A stretch of 11,680 nucleotides of DNA, taken from contig JADGEP010000082.1 in the NCBI GenBank assembly GCA_016744275.1, positions 1 through 11,680 on the forward strand, written 5' to 3'. This DNA comes from Candidatus Krumholzibacteriia bacterium (lineage in GTDB: Bacteria > Krumholzibacteriota > Krumholzibacteriia > LZORAL124-64-63). A program made the position numbers and the translations under genes. Below the pieces are notes generated by a model that saw nothing but the letters and a program-made list of their open reading frames with translations, was not told the DNA's origin and did not search any database. Positions 4,850 through 11,341 of the stretch are shown here, one piece after another; position 1 is the first letter of the stretch, and every line of letters starts with the position of its first letter.

Positions 4850-7171
4850 TCAACGAATCACCAATTCGTCAGCAAACACCCAGCAAGGCAAACCTTTACC
4901 GGGATGCCAGTCGGGGCAGACCGCTCGGTTGAGGGCCACGACCCGAACATAGCGCGCTTGGTGTTCGGTTGCGCTCACGGCAAATTCCCGGATCGCTTTC
5001 TGTTGTTCCTTATCCGAGAGATCGTGGTTCAGGGAGGCGAATTCGTGCCAGGATTGGCCATCATTCGACAACGAAAAATGGACCGCGGTGGGCAGAAAAA
5101 TCCAGGCATTGGCATCCTGCAGAAAACGCACGGACAGATGACTCAAATCCTGGACTTGGCCCAGGTCGACAACCGCCTCAAGATTCACGCCCTCAAAGCC
5201 GGCCCATTGTTCGTCGCGAAACGAGGGGCCGCCGTGTTGCCCGTCGACCAACCAGCCAACATCTCCACCGGGATAGCGACTGCTGGCTGCATGAACCAGG
5301 GAGACTTCATGGCCCAGGCCGAGATGCGGATTCCATTCCACCAGGGCCGGCGCTCCGTAGGCTTGATCCCGGACAAACAATTGCGCCAAGTGCAAGACCG
5401 CAACCTGACCTCGCTGACCGTTTTGTGAGAGCTGCGGCGGCGCCACTTCGGCCTGGATGTCGACAACAAGCGGAGGCTGTTCGTCAGGCCATATGTCAGG
5501 GCGGTAGGCAGAAAAATCGCCGCGAGAAAACGCCCGACGCCGGATGACGAGATCGCTGGCGGCAAATTCTTCGCGCAGCCGTTCATCTATTTCGAATCGC
5601 AATTCGCGGTGGTTCTGTTTCCCATCATAGGCGGTCCTGATGGTCACCGGACGAGCGGCGGCGCCCGGTACCCATTTCAGGTGGTCCCAGACTGGTGCGT
5701 GCTCTTCCAAGCGCCCCAAAAACTCAGGAAATCCGCCCTTGCGGGAACCTGTCCACAAAGCTTCAGCCATGGCCGCCAATCGCGGAGCGAGCATCCGGGG
5801 CACCCGTTCGGGCGGGATGTATTCCGTCCACAGATTCATTTCGCCACCCAGGATGTGGCCAGCTTCTTCGGCACTCAGCTCTGCAGGGACGGGGTCAAAG
5901 CCGTACACCTGCTGCACGTCCAATACGCCGGGGTCGTAGTCGAAATAGGCGTGGCTGGTAGGCGAGGCTATGGCATCATGGCCGGCCCGCGCCGCGGCGA
6001 TGGCCCCTTCGGTGCCGCGCCAACTTTGGATGGTCGCGCCGCCGGATTTCTCCACCAGGCCGCCCTCCAAAATCTCATCCCAGCCAATAATCTTGCGCCC
6101 ACGAGCCGTCAGGTATTTTTCCATGCGGCCGATGAACCAGCTCTGCAATTCGGCCTCGGTGGCCAACCCTTCCTGCCTCATGCGGGCCTGACAACGCTCG
6201 CATTTTTGCCACCTGTCTTTGGGTGCTTCGTCGCCGCCAAGGTGGATGTACGGGCTCGGAAAAAGGGTGATCACATGATCCAGCACGGTTTCCAAAAAGG
6301 CGAATACGGCGTCGTTGCCGGCGCAAAAAATGTCCGAATGAATGCCCCACTGCGTCTCCACTGCAAAGGGGCCTCCGGTGCACGACAATTCGGGGTAGGC
6401 GGTCAGCACGGCCACCGTATGGCCCGGCATTTCGATCTCGGGTACCACTTCGATGTGCCGTTCCGCCGCGTACGCGACGATTTCCCGCACCTCGGCGGCG
6501 GTGTAAAATCCACCGGTGCGCTGTCCGGTCAAATCCGTGCGCCAGGCCGAGGTGTCGGTCAGTCCGGGCAGCCCGGGAACTTCCAGGCGCCAGCCTTGAT
6601 CTTCGGTCAAGTGCCAGTGCAGGACATTGAATTTGTGCAGGGCCAGGGCGTCGAGCACCTCTTTGATCACCGGCAAAGGCATATAGTGACGGCCGCAATC
6701 CAGGAGCATGCCGCGCCAACCAAATCGGGGGCTGTCCAGGACCTGGCCACAGGGCAGGGTGGTATCGTGCAGCCCCAGTTGTACGAGGCTCATCAGACCG
6801 CGAAAAACGCCTGCCTCGGTGCCGGCGGAAAGCACCACGCCGGCAAAACCCATTTCCAGGCGGTATGCTTCATCCTGCAAAGCCTGGTCTTGCAGGAGCC
6901 GCAGGCCGCCGGGAGGTGTGGCGGCAGAATCCCGCAACTCCAGTTCATGCGGCAACACTGGCGCCAACCAGCGGGCGGCCAGGGATGCCGTTGCGGTCCA
7001 GGCGCTGTCGCCTACGGCCACCACGTGCCGGATTGAGCCAATTTCGAGGGTGCCGGCCGCAGGCCGCCACTGTTGGGGGGCGGGGATGATGGGCAATGAG
7101 GCGGCAGCGGCCATGGCACTTGCTCCGAGGAAGAGGCTCAGAAGTCCGGCGATAAGGGCAATATTTTTCAT
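4850..7171 (-). CDS. Secreted GH20 beta-N-acetylhexosaminidase with C-terminal F5/8-type (CBM32-like) domain
   Basis: Removes terminal beta-linked GlcNAc/GalNAc from glycans or chitooligosaccharides by substrate-assisted catalysis. The protein has 773 residues. A signal peptide (about 1-24) is followed by the GH20b domain (about 25-147, beginning LPIIPAPQQW) and the catalytic barrel (about 148-475). The barrel has LLDCGRHYMP at 156-165, HWHLTEDQGWR at 185-195, PEIEMPGH at 244-251, the catalytic pair D314-E315 in HLGGDEAP, and W384, W448 and W473 as likely subsite aromatics. A linker region (about 505-605) that I do not recognise leads to an F5/8 discoidin-like domain (about 610-773) with HAASSRYPGGDVGWLVDG and VVDLG motifs. 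A signal peptide without a lipobox suggests a periplasmic or secreted enzyme. ATG 7171 has a moderate site (GAGGA about 10 bases upstream). It is divergent from the EamA gene, 54 bases away. With GH38 and GH130 nearby it fits N-glycan trimming; a chitin-derived substrate is the alternative. Confidence 0.95.
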   Translation of the reverse strand: MKNIALIAGLLSLFLGASAMAAAASLPIIPAPQQWRPAAGTLEIGSIRHVVAVGDSAWTATASLAARWLAPVLPHELELRDSAATPPGGLRLLQDQALQDEAYRLEMGFAGVVLSAGTEAGVFRGLMSLVQLGLHDTTLPCGQVLDSPRFGWRGMLLDCGRHYMPLPVIKEVLDALALHKFNVLHWHLTEDQGWRLEVPGLPGLTDTSAWRTDLTGQRTGGFYTAAEVREIVAYAAERHIEVVPEIEMPGHTVAVLTAYPELSCTGGPFAVETQWGIHSDIFCAGNDAVFAFLETVLDHVITLFPSPYIHLGGDEAPKDRWQKCERCQARMRQEGLATEAELQSWFIGRMEKYLTARGRKIIGWDEILEGGLVEKSGGATIQSWRGTEGAIAAARAGHDAIASPTSHAYFDYDPGVLDVQQVYGFDPVPAELSAEEAGHILGGEMNLWTEYIPPERVPRMLAPRLAAMAEALWTGSRKGGFPEFLGRLEEHAPVWDHLKWVPGAAARPVTIRTAYDGKQNHRELRFEIDERLREEFAASDLVIRRRAFSRGDFSAYRPDIWPDEQPPLVVDIQAEVAPPQLSQNGQRGQVAVLHLAQLFVRDQAYGAPALVEWNPHLGLGHEVSLVHAASSRYPGGDVGWLVDGQHGGPSFRDEQWAGFEGVNLEAVVDLGQVQDLSHLSVRFLQDANAWIFLPTAVHFSLSNDGQSWHEFASLNHDLSDKEQQKAIREFAVSATEHQARYVRVVALNRAVCPDWHPGKGLPCWVFADELVIR

Positions 7172-7191
7172 GCCTGAATCATCCTCAGACT

Positions 7192-7219
7192 TTGCCTTGC
7201 TGTAAACCCCCGTTATCCT
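7192..7219 (+). promoter_or_regulatory. Candidate promoter of the EamA gene, possibly giving a leaderless mRNA
   Basis: TTGCCT (7192-7197) and TATCCT (7214-7219), 16 bases apart, each match consensus at 4/6. Transcription would begin at about 7226, the A of the start codon. This would explain the lack of a Shine-Dalgarno site before ATG 7226. Confidence 0.3.
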
Positions 7220-7225
7220 TGGATC

Positions 7226-8128
7226 ATGAAAAAAACAACGGGACTATCAGTCAAGCAGGCGAACCTGCTGCTCCTGCTGGCGTCGGCCATTTGGGGATTC
7301 GCTTTTGTCGCCCAGCGACTCGGCATGCGCCATGTCGGGCCGCTGACCTTCAATGGCATCCGGTTTGCCATCGGTGCGGTGGCGCTGATGCCGTTTTTGG
7401 TTTGGGGTTTGCCTGGGCGGCCGCGGTCCACTCGCAAAGTTTCTCTGGGCCGCGTCGTGCGTGGGGGCTTGCTGGCTGGTGTCGTTCTGATGGTGGCGGC
7501 AACGCTCCAGCAATACGGAGTGGTCTTCACCACCGCCGGCAAGGCCGGATTCATCACCAGCCTGTATGTGGTCTTTGTTCCAGTGTTGGGGTTGTTGGTG
7601 GGCCAAAAAACTGGCCGCTTTGTCTGGTTCGGCGTGATCCTCAGTGCCGTTGGCCTCTATCTGCTCAGCGCCAAGGGGCTGGTGGGCATCGAACTGGGCG
7701 ATGGGCTGGTGCTCATCGGGGCCATGTTCTGGGCGGTGCACATGCTGGTCATCGGGCGCCTGGCCGTCGATACGCCTGCCATCGAATTGGCGGTGGGGCA
7801 ATTTTTGGTCGTCGCGATCTTGAGCTCAGTGGGGGCCTTGATTTTCGAAACCGCAACCTGGTCGGGCATTCGCGCGGCCCTGGTGCCCATTCTGTATGCG
7901 GGGCTGCTTTCGGTCGCCGTGGCCTACACGCTTCAGGTGTTGGGCCAGACGCGCGCCCATCCGGCCCACGCGGCCATCATCTTGAGTATGGAGTCGGTTT
8001 TTGCCGCCGTTGGTGGCTGGATCGTACTCTCCGAAGGGCTCAGTCCCAAGGCGTTGGTGGGCTGTGCGCTGATGCTCGGTGGCGTTCTATTGGCTCAATT
8101 CCAGCCCAATTCCAAGCTTCAGGATTGA
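7226..8128 (+). CDS. EamA/DMT-family transporter (10 TM)
   Basis: An inner-membrane drug/metabolite transporter superfamily member, 300 residues, the usual length for two five-helix EamA repeats. The first repeat opens with LLLLASAIWGFAFVAQRLGM (residues 14-33), the family's typical first helix. Helices follow through residue 159 with the characteristic TTAGKAGFITSLYVVFVPVLG segment at about 102-122. The second repeat begins near LGDGLVLIGAMFWAVHMLVIGR and ends with AAIILSMESVFAAVGGWIVLSEGLSPKALVGCALMLGGVLLAQ. The family exports or imports amino acids, nucleobases and other small metabolites; the substrate cannot be told here. ATG 7226 is kept because it fits the first helix, although no ribosome site is visible before it. 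It is divergent from GH20 and is followed after 62 bases by a terminator hairpin, so it is likely a single-gene unit. Confidence 0.93.
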   Translation: MKKTTGLSVKQANLLLLLASAIWGFAFVAQRLGMRHVGPLTFNGIRFAIGAVALMPFLVWGLPGRPRSTRKVSLGRVVRGGLLAGVVLMVAATLQQYGVVFTTAGKAGFITSLYVVFVPVLGLLVGQKTGRFVWFGVILSAVGLYLLSAKGLVGIELGDGLVLIGAMFWAVHMLVIGRLAVDTPAIELAVGQFLVVAILSSVGALIFETATWSGIRAALVPILYAGLLSVAVAYTLQVLGQTRAHPAHAAIILSMESVFAAVGGWIVLSEGLSPKALVGCALMLGGVLLAQFQPNSKLQD

Positions 8129-8146
8129 TAGGGTTTTCTTTGGTGG

Positions 8147-8176
8147 TTGAGCCAAGTCCAACCAATATGCTATAAT
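8147..8176 (+). promoter_or_regulatory. Candidate promoter with consensus -10 before the sensor kinase
   Basis: TTGAGC (8147-8152, 4/6) and a perfect TATAAT (8171-8176) lie 18 bases apart. Transcription would start near 8183, which is upstream of the terminator hairpin at 8191-8219 and not after it. Confidence 0.45.
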
Positions 8177-8185
8177 TAGCGATGT

Positions 8186-8230
8186 AAACGGGACCAAGCA
8201 CGGTATTTGGTCCTTTTTTACAGCCCGTTT
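8186..8230 (+). repeat. Outer inverted repeat around the terminator hairpin
   Basis: AAACGGG (8186-8192) is perfectly complementary to CCCGTTT (8224-8230). Its left arm shares two bases (8191-8192) with the terminator stem, so the full forms compete. The right arm overlaps the alternative TTG start at 8229. Confidence 0.4.
8191..8219 (+). terminator. Intrinsic terminator, possibly also a leader attenuator
   Basis: GGACCAA (8191-8197) pairs perfectly with TTGGTCC (8207-8213) over a 9-base loop, followed by six T (8214-8219). It is 62 bases after the EamA stop, so terminating that gene is the simplest role. The TATAAT at 8171-8176 would place it within the leader of the following kinase gene. 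Confidence 0.8.
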
Positions 8231-8258
8231 GTCTCGCCCGGATAAATGGTCAGATTTG

Positions 8259-10742
8259 ATGCGTCCGCGACGATACTTCGAATTCAATCTTGCTCGGTTT
8301 GGGCACGTTGTGACCTTCACTGCGGCCGTCTGCCTGCTGCTGGCCCCTTCGCTGTGGGCATCGGACACATCTGACCTGGATCTTGATTCCGCCCACGCCC
8401 CCTATTTGGTCGAAATCCTCTATCAGAACAACTACGAGCGAGGCAAGCTTCCGACCACCGGGTACCTGATGGCTGAGCTGGATGGCGACGGCAACCCCGA
8501 ACTGGTCTCGGCCCACGACATGCGCCTCCTGGGATGGGATTACGAAGACTCCTACGTCAAACCGCGTTTCCAAATCAATTTCGAACCCGGTTGGCGTCCA
8601 TACCGCAGCGCCAACATTCCCCTCGGCGTCATCAGCGATCTGAACGACGACCACATTTCCGAAGCCTACCTCACTCTCAAGGCGGATAGTGGCAATGGGT
8701 GGCGCCTCATCTCCATCGATTTTGCCACGAATGATATTGTCCTGGATGTCCCTTTGCCGCTGGGCGAAGACCGACGCCCGGATGGTGTTTGGGACGGGAA
8801 CTACACCGCCATTGGCATGCTGGAGGACACCGATGGGTCAGGACGGCCGGGTGTGGTTCTGATGTGTATTGCGGCCTACGATGCTAATCCTCGCGGCCTG
8901 CTGGTGATCGACCCTCTCACGGGAGAGACCATTTGGCGTTGGGTCTGTGGTCCGAATCCAGACAACCAGCACTCGGAAGTGGTGGACCTCGATGGTGACG
9001 GCGTCTCGGAAATTGTGCTCTTTGGCACCTCGCCGGGCAACCTGGGTGGAGACCTGATCAATGGCACCAGCGACGATCACAGCTACCTGTTTGTGATCAA
9101 CGCTCTTGGCCAAGTAGTTTGGCAGCACGAATTGGGCGGCACTTTTTATCATGGTTCGGCGGTGGTGGTCGACGTCAACGGTGACGCGGTGCCGGAGATT
9201 GTCACCTACACCAAGATCAACCAAACCGGCCAAGTCAACAAATTGACGATTTGGGATTACCAGAAGCGCCGCCAGATCGTGTCCCAACGGCAGGAAGCTG
9301 CTTTTGAGGGGTTGGCGGTCCTGCCCGGCCCGTACCCGGGTTCAAGTTGGCTGGTGGCGGGGTCCAATGCGGGTTTCATCACCCGCTATCTTTTTGCGGA
9401 GGGCCGCTTGACCCGAGAGCGGCGGCGCCTCGTTCCCGATCGAGTCTGTCGTGTCGTCGGTGCGCTCGACATTCTGCCCGAACCGGGAGCCGAGCTGATT
9501 GCCAACTTCGGTGTCGGCCAAGGCCTGGTGGTCATGGACGGTGAATTCAACCCGCTGGCGGTCTACCGCAACGAGAACATTGGCGGTTCGCATGCTCCCG
9601 TGCTTTGGCGGCGGTCTTACGATAAGACGACCCTGGTTGTTGGCGACGACAAGTCGCAATTCCATTTGGAATTCGTGGGCAGACCGTTTTTGGTGCCTAC
9701 GGCCGCCAAGGTGGCAGCCGCTGGATTACTGGCTCTCTTGCTCTTGGGCGCCGCCTACCGCCTCGGCTTGGCCAAAGCCGGCAAGCGCCGGGCTCCATCT
9801 GCGCCTGAGCCTGGCCTGCCGGCCATCACGGACCGTGAAGTTCTGTACCGCATGTGGCGCCAATTGGATGATGTGAAACATGAAAAGTTTCTCGAAGCCA
9901 ACCGTGGGCTGCGCCGCTTGGTATGGTTGCTGGATGCCTACGCGACCGATCTTGGGGCTTCCCATAAACTGGGCGTGCGCATTGGGCAACTGATGGAAGA
10001 TTTCACCGACTCGGTGAAACCGCGTCTGCTGGAAATCCTGCATCTGGCCCGGACGGAAAGCTTCGAGTTGGAGGCGGTGCGCGAAACGACCATCGCCCTG
10101 GAAAATCTGGGCCGCAATCTGGAATCTCTCGATGTGGAAAATCTGACCCGCGATTTGGTGCGCGAGCGCGGCGAGCAGATGAACGCCGAACTGACGAGGG
10201 TTGAAAGCGGCTTCCTGCATTTGTGGCGGGCATTGCGCCTCTATTTTACAACCGATCCGGTGCGCATGCTGCAAGGCATGCTGCTGGTGCGCGAAGTGGA
10301 GTTCCAGCGGGCGGGCATCAAAACTGTGGTCCTGGGGGCCGATATCACCGACCCCAACTGCCTGATCGATAGCAGCAGCCTGCGCTTCATCCTGGACAAT
10401 CTGGTGGACAACGGGTTCCGCGCCATGGCCGACGCTTCTGAAAAAGTGCTACGGGTGGAAATTGAACGACGATCCGTGGAATTGGTGATACGTATCTCCG
10501 ATACGGGCAAAGGCATTGCGGCCGAGGCCCAAAGCGATATCTTTAATGGACGCACCAGCGACCGGGCTGGCGGCGGCGCGGGATTGTACCGCTCCCAGGA
10601 AATCCTGCAAAAATGGCGGGGCGAAATCATCCTGGCCCAGTCGGCACCTGGCCAGGGAACATCCTTCATTGTCAAACTTCGAGCCGCCAGCGAGGCTGCC
10701 GACGACGAGCAGTCAGTCAAGACGCTCTACGGCAAGAGCTGA
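8259..10742 (+). CDS. Membrane sensor: FG-GAP/propeller-like exported domain fused to a histidine-kinase ATPase
   Basis: Numbered from ATG 8259 (827 residues); a TTG at 8229 would add ten, and neither has a good ribosome site. Residues 1-34 form a signal sequence (basic start, hydrophobic about 17-30, SLWA). Residues 35-480 are exported and hold five FG-GAP/VCBS-like repeats with Asp-rich calcium-type loops: LDGDGNPEL near 74, LNDDHISEAY near 129, TDGSGRPGVV near 191, LDGDGVSEIV near 244, VNGDAVPEIV near 306. This suggests a seven-bladed propeller. One transmembrane helix (about 485-505) leads to a long helical cytoplasmic region (525-680), then a HATPase_c domain: N box ILDNLVDNGFRAM (711-723), G1 DTGKG (748-752), G2 GGGAGL (771-776) and GQGTSF (798-803). 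No HisKA phosphoacceptor signature is evident; H541 and H595 are candidates. No response regulator is adjacent. Role: probable calcium- or ligand-responsive signalling kinase; the signal and partner are unknown. Confidence 0.88.
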   Translation: MRPRRYFEFNLARFGHVVTFTAAVCLLLAPSLWASDTSDLDLDSAHAPYLVEILYQNNYERGKLPTTGYLMAELDGDGNPELVSAHDMRLLGWDYEDSYVKPRFQINFEPGWRPYRSANIPLGVISDLNDDHISEAYLTLKADSGNGWRLISIDFATNDIVLDVPLPLGEDRRPDGVWDGNYTAIGMLEDTDGSGRPGVVLMCIAAYDANPRGLLVIDPLTGETIWRWVCGPNPDNQHSEVVDLDGDGVSEIVLFGTSPGNLGGDLINGTSDDHSYLFVINALGQVVWQHELGGTFYHGSAVVVDVNGDAVPEIVTYTKINQTGQVNKLTIWDYQKRRQIVSQRQEAAFEGLAVLPGPYPGSSWLVAGSNAGFITRYLFAEGRLTRERRRLVPDRVCRVVGALDILPEPGAELIANFGVGQGLVVMDGEFNPLAVYRNENIGGSHAPVLWRRSYDKTTLVVGDDKSQFHLEFVGRPFLVPTAAKVAAAGLLALLLLGAAYRLGLAKAGKRRAPSAPEPGLPAITDREVLYRMWRQLDDVKHEKFLEANRGLRRLVWLLDAYATDLGASHKLGVRIGQLMEDFTDSVKPRLLEILHLARTESFELEAVRETTIALENLGRNLESLDVENLTRDLVRERGEQMNAELTRVESGFLHLWRALRLYFTTDPVRMLQGMLLVREVEFQRAGIKTVVLGADITDPNCLIDSSSLRFILDNLVDNGFRAMADASEKVLRVEIERRSVELVIRISDTGKGIAAEAQSDIFNGRTSDRAGGGAGLYRSQEILQKWRGEIILAQSAPGQGTSFIVKLRAASEAADDEQSVKTLYGKS

Positions 10743-10995
10743 TCGCTTTTTCCCCGGGCCTGCAACTCTGGCCTGTTTGATTCCCACAGCACTCCCAATC
10801 GGATCACACCGCAAAATTTGACCGCTTTCGGGCGGCATTTTTTTCCAGCCCAAATTGGTTGGTGAGGCTGCCCCAAAGCGGAACAGATCCTGCAATCAGT
10901 TTCTCAGTGATACAAACCCGACCTGTTGGACACGAAACACCGCCACCGGATCTTGCGATGGGCGATCAGGGCAAGCCGGCGGCGAGGAGCAAGAC
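10743..10995. other. Intergenic region between kinase and small helical gene
   Basis: 253 bases without a convincing gene. It contains the probable terminator at 10813-10844. The frame of the downstream gene is open from 10855, but that part reads as low-quality coding and has no ribosome site. I could not identify a convincing promoter for the next gene. Confidence 0.5.
10813..10844 (+). terminator. Probable terminator of the sensor kinase gene
   Basis: CCGC (10822-10825) pairs with GCGG (10832-10835), and AAAAT (10813-10817) can pair with ATTTT (10837-10841) across an internal loop. Seven T (10838-10844) follow the GC stem. The stem is weaker than the other terminators in this window. Confidence 0.5.
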
Positions 10996-11190
10996 ATGGG
11001 ATCTGAAGTGAACCGGGCGCGAGAAGACCATTTTGGCCGGATGCAGAGAGCGCTGGAAGAGGGCCTGAAGGCTATTGGGGCGGCACAAACACCGGATGAG
11101 GCAGATGCGGCGCGATTGCGGGCACAGGCGCGCATGGAAGAGCTGAATCAAATCTGGTCCGAACGATTTGGGCAGGAAAAAGTGGTCTAG
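10990..11190 (+). CDS. Small helical charged protein of 64 residues, unknown function (start ATG 10996)
   Basis: I do not recognise a family. Coding runs from ATG 10996 to the stop at 11188-11190; the interval is extended six bases left to include the spacer to the ribosome site. The product is 64 residues, almost entirely predictable as amphipathic helix (residues 5-29 and 33-60), rich in Arg, Glu and Ala, with no Cys, no signal peptide and no membrane segment. A short helical hairpin or coiled coil is likely. The start is well supported: GAGGAG (10984-10989) is 6 bases upstream, the best ribosome site in the window, which argues for real translation. It ends 22 bases before a strong terminator, so it is probably its own unit. 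It could be an adaptor or regulatory peptide; nothing in the sequence shows what it binds. The neighbours are an orphan sensor kinase and a DUF4097-like gene. Confidence 0.7.
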   Translation, partial: QDMGSEVNRAREDHFGRMQRALEEGLKAIGAAQTPDEADAARLRAQARMEELNQIWSERFGQEKVV

Positions 11191-11212
11191 AAGCCTATCG
11201 AAGCGACTCATG

Positions 11213-11252
11213 GCGGCCGTTGCTCCACTTGTGGAGTGGCGGTCGTTTTTTT
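11213..11252 (+). terminator. Strong intrinsic terminator after the 64-residue gene
   Basis: A 16-pair stem (11213-11228 with 11231-11246, several G-T pairs) centred on CTCCAC-TT-GTGGAG is followed by a T run to 11252. It separates the small gene from the DUF4097-like gene. Confidence 0.85.
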
Positions 11253-11274
11253 GTCACAGGTGCCATGCAACCAA

Positions 11275-11303
11275 TTGCCGACCTGGAGCGTCTACTCTAC
11301 AAC
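11275..11303 (+). promoter_or_regulatory. Candidate promoter of the DUF4097-like gene
   Basis: TTGCCG (11275-11280) and TACAAC (11298-11303) are 17 bases apart, each 4/6 to consensus, about 40 bases before ATG 11342 and just after a strong terminator. Confidence 0.3.
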
Positions 11304-11341
11304 CACATTGAATATTCCGTCCCGCCCTGGAGGAAAATCCC

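Noticed and set aside
5609..7036. 475-residue + strand open frame inside the GH20 region
   Set aside because: It is antisense to the catalytic core of GH20, reads as low-complexity Gly/His/Gln-rich sequence without a family pattern, and has no ribosome site. It is a GC-rich shadow.
8838..9287. Minus-strand frame within the sensor kinase
   Set aside because: Shadow of the FG-GAP-like repeats; its Val/Asp/His-rich composition is the reverse reading of the Asp-rich loops.
9726..10274. 182-residue minus-strand frame within the kinase
   Set aside because: Antisense to the helical cytoplasmic region; no ribosome site or motif.
10855..10995. N-terminal extension of the 64-residue protein
   Set aside because: The frame is open, but composition looks non-coding and the strong ribosome site sits directly before ATG 10996.
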